Below are positions 6,980-15,131 of a stretch of 27,679 bases of DNA, in pieces. The position numbers and the translations under genes are program-made. Source of the stretch: Betaproteobacteria bacterium (GTDB lineage: Bacteria > Pseudomonadota > Gammaproteobacteria > Burkholderiales > SG8-41). The stretch spans positions 1-27,679 of the forward strand of contig JANXSE010000181.1 of the NCBI GenBank assembly GCA_025356695.1. Reading direction: 5' to 3'. The notes beneath the pieces are model-generated. The model made no database searches. It was not told where the DNA came from and saw only the letters and a list, made by a program, of their open reading frames with translations. Numbering within the stretch: position 1 is the first letter of the stretch; each line of letters starts with the position of its first letter.

Positions 6980-7957
6980 ATGGTCAATGCAATCAAATGG
7001 TGGTGGGGCATACTGTTGGCGTTTTCACTGCTGGCGGCATCGCGTTTGTTTCTGCCGCTGCCTTTCGTCAATGAAGTCGTGATTTTTTCGATCTACACGA
7101 TCGGCTGCAGCTTTCTGCTCGGGCGCGTCGGTTTCATTTCGTTCGGCCAGCCGGCCTATCTGGCCTTCGGCGCCTATGGCACGGCCTTCTACCTGTTTTA
7201 CTTCGGCACCAACCCGTACGTCGGCATCATGGCCGGCGTCTGCACCGGCTTCATCTGTGCCTTCATCGTCGGCCCGCTGTTCGTGCGTCTGCGCAGCGAT
7301 TACTTCGCGCTGGTCAATCTGGCGCTGGCGGTGATCGTGTTCTACATGATGCAAAAGGTGCTCGCCGATTACACCAAGGGTGACAACGGCCTGTGGTTCC
7401 TCACCAACATTGCTTCGACACCGGTGCTTAATATCGGCAAGTCGAGCGATTTTTTTATTTTTGCCACGCTGGTGGCGATCGGCGTCTGGGCGCTCTATAA
7501 ATACCTCGACGACACGATTTTCGGCGCCTGCTGCCTGGCCACCAAGATCAACGAGGCGAAGCTGCAGTTCCTCGGTTACAGCAATTTCAAGGTGCGTCTG
7601 CTCGCGTTCATCGTCGCCAACACCACCACCGCGCTGGCCGGCTCGCTCTATGCAGTGTATCTGGGTTCAGTCAGCCCGGAGATCACCGCCGCGGCACGCA
7701 CTGCCGATCCGGTCGTCGTGACGATTCTGGGCGGCGTCGGCACCCTGTTCGGGCCGTTGGTCGGCACCATCGCCTACACCGCACTACGCGACGTGCTGAG
7801 CAAATTTATCGGCAACTGGGAACTCTTCGTCGGCTTTATTCTGGTCTTCATCATGCTGGCCGGTGAAAAAGGCCTGTGGGGCAGCGCGGCACCGTGGCTG
7901 GAGAAACTGTTTTCGCGCGGCAAGGCGGCCGATGCCGCCGGCGGGGAGCGTCGATGA
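6980..7957 (+). CDS. ABC transporter permease, LivM-type
   Basis: A 325-residue inner-membrane permease with about eight to nine hydrophobic segments, beginning with a tryptophan-rich helix (IKWWWGILLAFSLLAAS). The ATPase-contact loop typical of LivM is seen in ATKINEAKLQFLGYSNFKVRLLAF, followed by an ALAGSLYA helix and the TILGGVGTLFGPLVGTI block. I chose ATG 6980, preceded by AGGGTG; a GTG at 6968 overlaps that element. The C-terminus overlaps the next permease gene by four bases (ATGA). Confidence 0.92.
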   Translation: MVNAIKWWWGILLAFSLLAASRLFLPLPFVNEVVIFSIYTIGCSFLLGRVGFISFGQPAYLAFGAYGTAFYLFYFGTNPYVGIMAGVCTGFICAFIVGPLFVRLRSDYFALVNLALAVIVFYMMQKVLADYTKGDNGLWFLTNIASTPVLNIGKSSDFFIFATLVAIGVWALYKYLDDTIFGACCLATKINEAKLQFLGYSNFKVRLLAFIVANTTTALAGSLYAVYLGSVSPEITAAARTADPVVVTILGGVGTLFGPLVGTIAYTALRDVLSKFIGNWELFVGFILVFIMLAGEKGLWGSAAPWLEKLFSRGKAADAAGGERR

Positions 7958-8826
7958 TCGACACCCAGCTGCTGATTTCTGGCGTGATCTTCGGTCTCAG
8001 CATGGCCAGCGTTTATTTTCTGATGTCGATCGGCCTCTCGCTGTGTTTCGGGCTGATGCGCATCATCAGCCTCGATCAGCTGCTGTACTACTCGGTCGGT
8101 GCCTATCTCACCTATACCGTCAGCGTGGTGACCGGTAATGTGTGGCTGGGTGCGCTGGCCGGAGTCTGCGTCAGCGGCACGCTCGCACTGCTCGTCGAGC
8201 GCTTCATCTTCCGCCGCATTTACGAGCGCGAACTGACCTTCAGCATGATCACCTCATTCGGCATCCTGATCGGCGGGGTCGGCGTGATCAAGGCGATCTG
8301 GGGCGTGGTGCCGCGCCCGGTGCGCATGCCCACCGGCGATCTGATCAATATCCTCGGCACCGAAGTGCCGGTCTACCGCCTGATGGTGGTGGGCGTCGCG
8401 GCGATGGTCTATCTCGGCATCTGGCTCTTCCTCAATAAAACGATCATCGGCAAGGCGATCCGCGCTGGCATCGAGGACGTTGAACACGTCGAGGGCCTCG
8501 GCATCAATGTCTCGCGGCTGTTCACCATTACCTTCGTGATAGCCGGCGCGCTGTCGGGGCTGGCCGGCGGTCTGCATGCGCCGCTCATCATGGTCGATCC
8601 GCAGATGGGCCTCGAAGTGCTGGCCTTCGTCTTCATGGTCGTCATCATCGGCGGTCTTGGCAGCATCAAGGGCACCTTGATCTCCTCGTTGATCGTTGGC
8701 CAGGTGGTGTCCATCGGCTCGCTGATTTACGCGCCGCTGGCAATGATGGCGCCGTTTGCGATCATGCTGCTGATCCTGTTGGTCAAACCGACAGGGCTTT
8801 TCGGCAGCACGATGGTCAAGAAATAG
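7954..8826 (+). CDS. ABC transporter permease, LivH-type
   Basis: A 290-residue inner-membrane permease, partner of the LivM-type protein. It starts at ATG 7954 after GGGGAG, overlapping the LivM stop (ATGA); a longer frame upstream would only be the overlapping permease read out of frame. Landmarks: GLSMASVYFLMSIGLSLCFGLMRIISL at the N-terminus, the coupling loop AIRAGIEDVEHVEGLGINVSRLF, ALSGLAGGL, and the VVIIGGLGSIKGTLISSLIVGQ block near the C-terminus. With the four genes upstream it completes a five-component importer; gene order is K-G-F-M-H rather than the E. coli K-H-M-G-F. Confidence 0.92.
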   Translation: MIDTQLLISGVIFGLSMASVYFLMSIGLSLCFGLMRIISLDQLLYYSVGAYLTYTVSVVTGNVWLGALAGVCVSGTLALLVERFIFRRIYERELTFSMITSFGILIGGVGVIKAIWGVVPRPVRMPTGDLINILGTEVPVYRLMVVGVAAMVYLGIWLFLNKTIIGKAIRAGIEDVEHVEGLGINVSRLFTITFVIAGALSGLAGGLHAPLIMVDPQMGLEVLAFVFMVVIIGGLGSIKGTLISSLIVGQVVSIGSLIYAPLAMMAPFAIMLLILLVKPTGLFGSTMVKK

Positions 8827-8832
8827 CCGCGC

Positions 8833-9831
8833 ATGGAGGCCGATCGTGGGCGGCGCGCAATCGTTGGCACGGCGGCGGCATGCGCGGTGGCCGCGGCCAC
8901 CGGCACTTTCAGCGATCCATCAAAAGCACAAACAGCGCCGCGCATGAAAGGCCCGCGCGTTTACCTCGATTACGATCAGGCCGAACTCGATGCGGCCTAC
9001 GACCAGGCGGTTTACGCACCGAATGCGCGCGACGTGCAGGGTCGCATGCGGCGCCTCGCCGCTGAAGCGCGCAAACGACTCGGCGAGCCGAAGCGTTTTG
9101 CCTATGGCCCGACGGAAATCGAAAAGCTTGACGTCTATCCGGCCAAGCAGCCGAACGCACCGATCCAGATTTTCATCCACGGCGGCGCCTGGCGCAGCGG
9201 CACGGCGGCCGAGCACGCCGATGCTGCGGAACTGTTGCATCAGGCCGGAGCTGTTTATGTGGTGCCCGACTTCACGCTGGTGCAGGACGCTGCCGACAGC
9301 CTGCGCAGCATGGCGGAGCAGGTGCGGCGTTCGATGGCCTGGGTTTACAAGCATGCCGGCGAAATCGGCGGCGACGTCAACCGCATCTACCTGTCAGGGC
9401 ACTCGTCGGGCGCACACCTCGCCGGCGTGGCGCTGGTTACCGACTGGCGGCGCGAGCATGGCATCCCCGACGATTTTCTCAAGGGCGCATTGCTGTGCAG
9501 TGGCATGTACGATCTCAAAGGGCCGCGCCTCTCTGCGCGCAGCAGCTATGTCAAATTCGATGACGCGATGGAAGAGGCGCTGAGTGCACAGCGTCATCTC
9601 GACAGGGTGCGCACGCCGGTGGTGCTGGCGCACGGCACGCTGGAGACGCCGGAATTTCAGCGCCAGACGCGTGAATTCGCCGCCGCGCTGAAGCAGGCGG
9701 GCAAACCGGTCGAATTGATCGTTACCGAAGGCTTCAATCACTTTGAAATCCGCGAAACCTTCGCCAACCCGTTCGGCATCGTCGGTCGCGCCCTGCTGGC
9801 GCAGATGAAATTGTCGATCAACGGAAACTGA
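8833..9831 (+). CDS. Alpha/beta hydrolase, kynurenine formamidase/carboxylesterase-like, with Tat-like leader
   Basis: A 332-residue hydrolase of the HGG-type alpha/beta fold. The oxyanion motif is IFIHGGAW (HGG at 116-118), the nucleophile is Ser191 in GHSSGAH, the acid is probably Glu271 or Glu274 in HGTLETPEF, and the base is His303 in FNHFEI. These match bacterial arylformamidase-like and short-chain esterase-like proteins. The N-terminus (RGRRAIVGTAAACAVAAATG) resembles a twin-arginine leader, so the enzyme may be exported folded; this depends on the ATG at 8833, which has a weak ribosome site. It begins six bases after the permease stop, so it is likely part of the importer operon and may hydrolyse the imported ligand or its precursor, an amide or ester (inference). 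Confidence 0.85.
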   Translation: MEADRGRRAIVGTAAACAVAAATGTFSDPSKAQTAPRMKGPRVYLDYDQAELDAAYDQAVYAPNARDVQGRMRRLAAEARKRLGEPKRFAYGPTEIEKLDVYPAKQPNAPIQIFIHGGAWRSGTAAEHADAAELLHQAGAVYVVPDFTLVQDAADSLRSMAEQVRRSMAWVYKHAGEIGGDVNRIYLSGHSSGAHLAGVALVTDWRREHGIPDDFLKGALLCSGMYDLKGPRLSARSSYVKFDDAMEEALSAQRHLDRVRTPVVLAHGTLETPEFQRQTREFAAALKQAGKPVELIVTEGFNHFEIRETFANPFGIVGRALLAQMKLSINGN

Positions 9832-9840
9832 TCAGGAGTG

Positions 9841-10587
9841 ATGGTGGCAGACCGCGCGTATTGGATCAGCTGGTATGACCTGCCGGCACCTGGGGGTGAG
9901 CGCAACAGATATCTCGACTGGATGCACGCCCGTTATATTCCGGCAATGATGAAACGGCCGGGCGTGTTGTGGGGCGCGCACTATGCATCGCTGCCAAACA
10001 TTGCGCCGCTCGGTGGCGGCAAGGGACGTGTGAGCAAACACGCGGGCGCATCGGAAGTGCCGCAGGGCGACGGCTTCATTGCCATCTTCGGTGCCGGGTC
10101 GCCTTATGTGTTCGCCGAACCGGGCCGCAGCGCCATGCATGCGGCGTTGACCGATGCCGATCGCGCCATGCTGGCGCTCAGAATCGGCGAACGCAGCAAC
10201 ATCATGCTCGAGGAGGAACGCATCCACGGACCCGAGGCGAAGCAGCCGCAGCCCGATCCTGCTCCGGGGCCATGCATACAACTCGGCAGTTTTAATTCAA
10301 TCGACTGGCGCGACGAAGAAGACATGGCGCGCTGGTACGCGCAGTGGCGCCTGCCGTCGCTGAAGACGCTGCCCGGCGTCATTCGCGTGCGCAAGCTGGT
10401 GTCCGTTGCTGGTTGGGCGAAACACGCCTGCTTTTACGAATTCACCTCGCTTGAAGCGCGCAACGAACACTTCGTGCATTACGAAGAGTCACGACCGGAG
10501 ATGGAGGCGTGGTCGAAGGAAGTGGTGCGCCGGCTCGTGCATGCGACGCCGTTGCCGATCGTGGCGCAACGGCTTTTCCCGGCGTAG
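9841..10587 (+). CDS. Duplicated dimeric alpha-beta barrel (ferredoxin-like fold) protein of unknown function
   Basis: A 248-residue protein without leader or membrane segments. It seems to hold two copies of a ~100-residue unit. The first has AYWISWYDLPAP, YLDWMHARYIPAMMKRPGVLWGAHY; the second has FNSIDWRDEEDMARWYAQWRLPSLKTLPGVIRVRKL and ACFYEFTSLEARNEHF. The pattern of a W-x-H/W helix followed by LPGV/RPGV is that of dimeric alpha-beta barrel proteins (EthD/DUF-type). Such proteins are often small enzymes or accessory factors in aromatic and polyketide chemistry. AGGAG lies just before a GTG (9838), ATG (9841) and GTG (9844); I report the ATG, with the second GTG equally well spaced. It is last in the importer cluster, convergent with the Bug gene at 10594 with only six bases between. 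Confidence 0.7.
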   Translation: MVADRAYWISWYDLPAPGGERNRYLDWMHARYIPAMMKRPGVLWGAHYASLPNIAPLGGGKGRVSKHAGASEVPQGDGFIAIFGAGSPYVFAEPGRSAMHAALTDADRAMLALRIGERSNIMLEEERIHGPEAKQPQPDPAPGPCIQLGSFNSIDWRDEEDMARWYAQWRLPSLKTLPGVIRVRKLVSVAGWAKHACFYEFTSLEARNEHFVHYEESRPEMEAWSKEVVRRLVHATPLPIVAQRLFPA

Positions 10588-10593
10588 CAACGC

Positions 10594-11559
10594 TTAGTGC
10601 GGCTGCACCCTGGCAGTTCTCACCGCCAGCGACCATTTCGCCAGTTCAGCCTTGATGTGCGCGCTGAATTCCTCCGGCGTGTTGCCGATGGCCTCGGCAC
10701 CCTGTTGCGCCATGAAGTCGCGCATCTCCGCACCGCGCAGTATTTTCGCGGCTTCGATATTCAATTTGCCGACAATGTCCCGCGGCGTTCCAGCCGGCGC
10801 GAAAAATCCATACCAGGAGTTGGCATCGAAGCTGGCGACGCCGGCTTCCTGCATCGTCGGTATTTCAGGCAGGATCGTCATGCGATGGTCGGCGCCTACC
10901 GCCAGTGCCCGCAGTTTGCCGGCGCGGATTTGCGGTAACAACACCGGAATGCTGTTGAGCATCATGTGGACCTGTCCCGCCAGCAGATCGACCACCGCCG
11001 GCGCGGCACCTTTGTAAGGCACGTGCACGATATCGGTAGCTGTGGCGAGCTTGAACAATTCGCCCGCCAGATGCGCGCCGTTGCCGATGCCGCCGGAACC
11101 GTAGTTGAGCTGGCCCGGCTTCGCCTTCGCCAGTGCGACCAGTTCCTTCACCGATTTCACCGGCAGGGACGGATGCACCACCAGGCACAGCGGCTGCACG
11201 ACCACCAGCGTGACCGGTGCAAAATCCTTTACCGTGTCGTACGGCATCTTCAGGCTGAGCGCGGGATTAATCACCATCGGCCCCGTGCTGGAGATCAGCA
11301 GGGTGTAACCGTCGGGCGCCGCTTTGGCGACTTGCTCGGTGCCTATCATGCCGTCGGCACCCGATCGATTGTCGACGATCACCGTTTGCCCGAGCGCAGC
11401 CGATAAACGCTGGCTGAGTGCGCGCGAAACCAGATCGAGGCCGCCACCCGGCGGAAACGGCGCGACGATTCTGACCGGCTTGACGGGATAATTTTGCGCT
11501 GAAGCAACCGTTGCGCCGAGCAGTGAAAGCAAGGCGAGCAGCCGTTGTGAAATGCCCAT
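10594..11559 (-). CDS. Bug/TctC-family substrate-binding protein
   Basis: A 321-residue periplasmic Bug protein on the minus strand. ATG 11559 follows AGGGAGAGGA and opens a compact leader (MGISQRLLALLSLLGATVASA/QNYP). Landmarks: YPVKPVRIVAPFPPGGGLDLV, GQTVIVDNRSGADGMIG, APDGYTLL, YDTVKDFAPV, HPSLPVKSVKELVALAK, YGSGGIGNGAHLAGELF, HVPYKGAAPAVVDLLAGQVHMML and LPEIPTMQEAGV. Length is typical. It is divergent from the FrsA-like hydrolase at 11706 and may share its control region. Confidence 0.92.
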   Translation of the reverse strand: MGISQRLLALLSLLGATVASAQNYPVKPVRIVAPFPPGGGLDLVSRALSQRLSAALGQTVIVDNRSGADGMIGTEQVAKAAPDGYTLLISSTGPMVINPALSLKMPYDTVKDFAPVTLVVVQPLCLVVHPSLPVKSVKELVALAKAKPGQLNYGSGGIGNGAHLAGELFKLATATDIVHVPYKGAAPAVVDLLAGQVHMMLNSIPVLLPQIRAGKLRALAVGADHRMTILPEIPTMQEAGVASFDANSWYGFFAPAGTPRDIVGKLNIEAAKILRGAEMRDFMAQQGAEAIGNTPEEFSAHIKAELAKWSLAVRTARVQPH

Positions 11560-11635
11560 TGGATTCCTCTCCCTGTCCCAATCGACGGCGTCGCAGGCCG
11601 CACCGGTCTTCAATGTATTTTTGGTGGTGGCAGCC

Positions 11636-11662
11636 TTGACGTCGGCAATTGCATCTTACAAT
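11636..11662 (+). promoter_or_regulatory. Candidate promoter for the first FrsA-like hydrolase
   Basis: TTGACG (11636-11641) and TACAAT (11657-11662) match both sigma-70 hexamers at five of six positions, but the spacer is only 15 bases. Lies in the 146-base region between divergent Bug and hydrolase genes. Confidence 0.35.
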
Positions 11663-11705
11663 ATCGGAATCGCTGCGTAATACAAAAAATCCAGAGGAGA
11701 ACGCA

Positions 11706-12878
11706 TTGAGCACAGTCGCCGGCAAGCCGCCGAACTATTTCATGTACTTTCCCGGCAACTATCGCTGGTCCGCCGAAATGCTTGCCATTCTCAGTACTGC
11801 TCCGTACGGCGGCGCCGATCTCTCCGAGGTGGACGGCATTGGCCGCAAGCTGCGCGATCACATCGGCGATGACGAGGCGTGGTTTGCAGCGTGGCGCGAA
11901 GGCGGCGACCTGCTGCGCGCGCGTGCTGAACTTGCAGAGGAACGAGGGCATCCGCTGACGGCAGCCTCGAATTATCTGCGCGCCTGTTCGCAATACCAGC
12001 ATGCCGATCATTTCCGGCAGCCGAAAGACGAAAAGGCGACGGCGGTATTTCGCCAGTCGCTCGAATGCTTTCACAAGTTCCGCGCGCTGAACGACCGCCC
12101 GCGCATCGAGGCGGTGGACGTGCCGTACGAGAACGGTGCCTTGCCCGCCTATTTCATCCATGCTGAAAACACCAGCGAAAAGCGCGCACCGTGCATCGTC
12201 CGCTTCGGTGGTTTCGACACGCAAAAAGAACTGCAATATCTGCGCGGTGTGGCAGAGATTGCGCGCCGCGGCTTCTCCTGTCTGCTGGTCGATGGCCCGG
12301 GCATGGGCGAGGCGATTCGCTTTCGCAATTTTTATCTGCGCCACGACTACGAGGTGGCCGGCACTGCGGCGCTTGACTATCTGGCGGCGCGGCCGGATGT
12401 CGATATCGACCGCGTCGGCATCGTCGCACTCAGCCTCGGCGGTTATTACGCGCCGCGCTGCGCAGCGATGGACCCGCGCTACAAGGCCTGCATTGCGTGG
12501 GGGGCGATGTGGGATTACCACGAAGTCTGGCAACGTCGCATCGAACGCCTGAAGCAGGCGTCGCTGTCGGTGCCGGCCGACCATCTGCTGTGGGTGTTCG
12601 GTGTGAAGACTTTTGACGAAGCCCTGGCGAAACTCGAGGGCTTCAAGCTCGACGGTATTGCGCAGAAAATCCAGTGCCCTTTCCTGCTGACGCATGGCAC
12701 CGACGATGAACAGGTGTCGATGGCCGATGCGCAGAAGTTGTTCGATGCCGTCGGCTCGAAAGACAAAACCTTCCGTATATTCACGCCGGAAGAGGGTGGC
12801 GCACAACATTGCCAGCGTGATTATCTGACGCGGGTGAGCGACGTGATGGTCGACTGGCTTGAGGAAAAGCTCAAGTAA
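11706..12878 (+). CDS. FrsA-like alpha/beta hydrolase with helical N-terminal domain (copy A)
   Basis: A 390-residue cytoplasmic hydrolase. Residues ~1-140 form a helical domain (KPPNYFMYFPGNYRWSAE, then AASNYLRACSQYQHADHF), followed by an alpha/beta hydrolase domain. The triad is Ser243 (VALSLGGYY), Asp334 (HGTDDEQVS) and His368 (GGAQHCQ). This two-part plan is shared by FrsA/YafA-like esterases and by C-C hydrolases such as 2,6-dihydroxypseudooxynicotine hydrolase; which chemistry applies here is unknown. I chose TTG 11706, six bases after AGAGGAGA; an earlier TTG at 11649 has no ribosome site and would add a poor N-terminus. First gene of the plus-strand array up to 20187. Two paralogues lie at 17278 and 20294. 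Confidence 0.85.
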   Translation: MSTVAGKPPNYFMYFPGNYRWSAEMLAILSTAPYGGADLSEVDGIGRKLRDHIGDDEAWFAAWREGGDLLRARAELAEERGHPLTAASNYLRACSQYQHADHFRQPKDEKATAVFRQSLECFHKFRALNDRPRIEAVDVPYENGALPAYFIHAENTSEKRAPCIVRFGGFDTQKELQYLRGVAEIARRGFSCLLVDGPGMGEAIRFRNFYLRHDYEVAGTAALDYLAARPDVDIDRVGIVALSLGGYYAPRCAAMDPRYKACIAWGAMWDYHEVWQRRIERLKQASLSVPADHLLWVFGVKTFDEALAKLEGFKLDGIAQKIQCPFLLTHGTDDEQVSMADAQKLFDAVGSKDKTFRIFTPEEGGAQHCQRDYLTRVSDVMVDWLEEKLK

Positions 12879-12980
12879 CATCGTATGGCGGCGGTTGCCG
12901 GCGCTCCTGATTGAACCGGCGGGCATCCCGGGCCTGGCTCGCAGTGATTGCCGGATGGGCTTTATGACAGAGCAGGCGCA

Positions 12981-15098
12981 ATGACGGAAATCTTCAAGCT
13001 TCCTCCAACCCTCAACACCAACCGGCGGCTCGACTGCTGGGTGCGCATCAACGCCGATGGCACGGTCACGGTGCGTAGCGGCAAGGTGGAAATCGGGCAG
13101 GGCATCGTCTCGGCGATGGCGCAGGTTGCCGCCGAGGAACTCGATGTCGACTACACGCGCATCCGCATGCTGCCTGTCGATACCTCGCAGAGCCCGGATG
13201 AGGGTTCGACCTCCGGCAGCCGATCCGTGGAGGAGGGCGGCACGTCGTTGCGTCAGGCCTGCGCCGAGGTGCGCGACCTGCTGCTGCAGACTGCGGCGCA
13301 AAGACTCAATGCGAGCCTCGAACGGCTTGAGGTGGAAGACGGCACGATCAGAGTACGCGGTGCCGCGGAGACTGTGACCTATTGGCAGCTCGCTTCGCAC
13401 GTCGATCTTTCGCGCGACGCAACGGGACAGGTGAAACCCAAGGAGCGCAGCGAACTCACTTCGATCGGCAGGCCGCTGCCGCGCCTCGATATTCCGGCGA
13501 AGCTCGCCGGCGCGGCTTTCATCCACGATCTGGAATTGCCGGGCATGCTGCACGGCCGCGTGCTGCGGCCGCCGTCGTATCGCGCCACGCTGAAATTCTT
13601 CGATGAGGCCGCTGCGCGCGCCTTGCCTGGTGTCGTCGCCATCGTGCATGAAAACAATTTCATCGGCATCGTGGCGGCACGGGAAGAGCAGGCGGTCAGG
13701 GCGGTGCAGATGATCGCCAAAACCACGCGTTGGGACGAGTACGCCGATCTGCCGGATGAGTTGGCGATGGCGGCGTTTTTGCGTACGCAGCCGACCGAGG
13801 ACGAAGTGCTGAGCGATAAAACGTCCGTGTGCGGCGACGCAAAAAAACGGACGGCGACGTATACGCGACCCTATCTCGCGCATGCTTCGATCGGCCCGTC
13901 GTGCGCACTGGCGTGGTGGCACGATGGCGTGCTCGAAGTGTGGTCGCACAGCCAGGCGATTTTTCCGTTGCGCGCGGAATTGGCGAAGATCCTGCAACGC
14001 GATAAAGACTCGATCGTCGTCAGGCATGCCGAAGGCGCGGGCTGTTACGGGCACAACGGCGCCGACGATGCCGCGCTCGATGCGGTTTACCTTGCGCGCG
14101 CGGTTGACGGCAGGCCGGTGCGCCTGCAATGGATGCGCGAAGACGAATTCGGCTGGGAGCCCTTCGGCCCGGCAATGGTGGTGAAACTCGAAGGTGCGCT
14201 CGACGCCGATGGCAATGTCGTGCACTGGGATGAACAGATCTGGGGCAACCGGCATTTGACGCGGCCCGGGCGGCATCCGAATCCGGGCCTGCTGGCGGCA
14301 TGGCACGCCGATCCTTCGCTTACGCCACCGCCGGCGATCGACATGCCGGTGGCGATGGGCGGCGGCGGACATCGCAATGCCGTGCCGTATTACGATTTTG
14401 CGAACCAGCGCGTGGTCAATCATGCGGTGACGCCGACGCCGCTGCGCGTTTCGACCTTGCGCGCGCTGGGCGCGCATCTGAACATCTTCGCCATCGAATC
14501 GTTCATGGATGAACTGGCGGCCGCAGCCGGCATTGACCCCGTTGAGTTTCGCCTGCGCCATCTGAAAGATGCGCGCGCACGCGCTGTCATCGAAGCGGTG
14601 GCGCAGAAGTCCGACTGGAGAACCGGTGCGCAGGGTGACGGCGCGCGCGGCTGCGGCATCGCTTTCGGACGTTACAAAAACACCGGCAACTATGTCGCAG
14701 TGGTGGCGCGCGTATTCATCGACGATGCGGTGCGCGTCGAACATGTGGTGGCCGCCGTGGATTGCGGTCGTATCATCAATCCGGATGGCGTTATCAATCA
14801 GGCCGAGGGCGGCATCGTGCAGGCGATGAGCTGGACACTCAGGGAACAGGTGCGCTTCGACCGCACGCGCATCACCTCGCGCGACTGGGAGAGTTATCCG
14901 ATCCTGACGTTCGGCGAGGTGCCGAAGATCGACACCGTGCTGATCGACCGTCCGGACGAGGCCTGGCTCGGTGTCGGCGAGGGCATGGTCGGGCCGACGT
15001 CGGCGGCGATCGGCAATGCCGTATTCAACGCAATGGGTGTTCGCGTACGTGACATGCCGATCACGCGTGAGCGTATCCTTGCGGCCATGGAACAATAA
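12981..15098 (+). CDS. Xanthine dehydrogenase-family molybdopterin-binding subunit (isoquinoline 1-oxidoreductase beta-like)
   Basis: A 705-residue molybdenum hydroxylase large subunit. The N-terminal strand block CWVRINADGTVTVRSGKVE leads into IGQGI (GQG at 39-41) and the SPDEGSTSGSRSVEEGG block typical of the IorB-like branch. The middle holds LARPRLDIPAKL-type hammerhead features (RPLPRLDIPAKLAGAAFIHD), a QAIFPLRAELAKIL glutamine segment and AEGAGCYGHNGADDAALDA. The C-terminus carries the catalytic base Glu667 in GVGEGMVGPTSAAIGN. It should bind molybdopterin cytosine dinucleotide and hydroxylate a heterocycle or aldehyde with water. It begins at ATG 12981; a TTG at 12948 would add 11 unconserved residues. 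No 2Fe-2S or FAD partner subunit is adjacent, which is odd, since electrons must leave through one. A Bug gene follows after 33 bases. Confidence 0.88.
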   Translation: MTEIFKLPPTLNTNRRLDCWVRINADGTVTVRSGKVEIGQGIVSAMAQVAAEELDVDYTRIRMLPVDTSQSPDEGSTSGSRSVEEGGTSLRQACAEVRDLLLQTAAQRLNASLERLEVEDGTIRVRGAAETVTYWQLASHVDLSRDATGQVKPKERSELTSIGRPLPRLDIPAKLAGAAFIHDLELPGMLHGRVLRPPSYRATLKFFDEAAARALPGVVAIVHENNFIGIVAAREEQAVRAVQMIAKTTRWDEYADLPDELAMAAFLRTQPTEDEVLSDKTSVCGDAKKRTATYTRPYLAHASIGPSCALAWWHDGVLEVWSHSQAIFPLRAELAKILQRDKDSIVVRHAEGAGCYGHNGADDAALDAVYLARAVDGRPVRLQWMREDEFGWEPFGPAMVVKLEGALDADGNVVHWDEQIWGNRHLTRPGRHPNPGLLAAWHADPSLTPPPAIDMPVAMGGGGHRNAVPYYDFANQRVVNHAVTPTPLRVSTLRALGAHLNIFAIESFMDELAAAAGIDPVEFRLRHLKDARARAVIEAVAQKSDWRTGAQGDGARGCGIAFGRYKNTGNYVAVVARVFIDDAVRVEHVVAAVDCGRIINPDGVINQAEGGIVQAMSWTLREQVRFDRTRITSRDWESYPILTFGEVPKIDTVLIDRPDEAWLGVGEGMVGPTSAAIGNAVFNAMGVRVRDMPITRERILAAMEQ

Positions 15099-15131
15099 GC
15101 GGGGCCGCAATCCACATTTGAGGAGGCAACA

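Noticed and set aside
11610..15110. A 1166-codon open frame on the minus strand opposite the FrsA-like hydrolase and the molybdenum hydroxylase
   Set aside because: Its translation is Arg/His/Asp-rich with no recognisable domain, while the plus strand holds two proteins with full motif sets. Long antisense frames are expected opposite GC-rich genes that share a frame; both plus-strand genes are in the same frame here, which explains the run across the gap.
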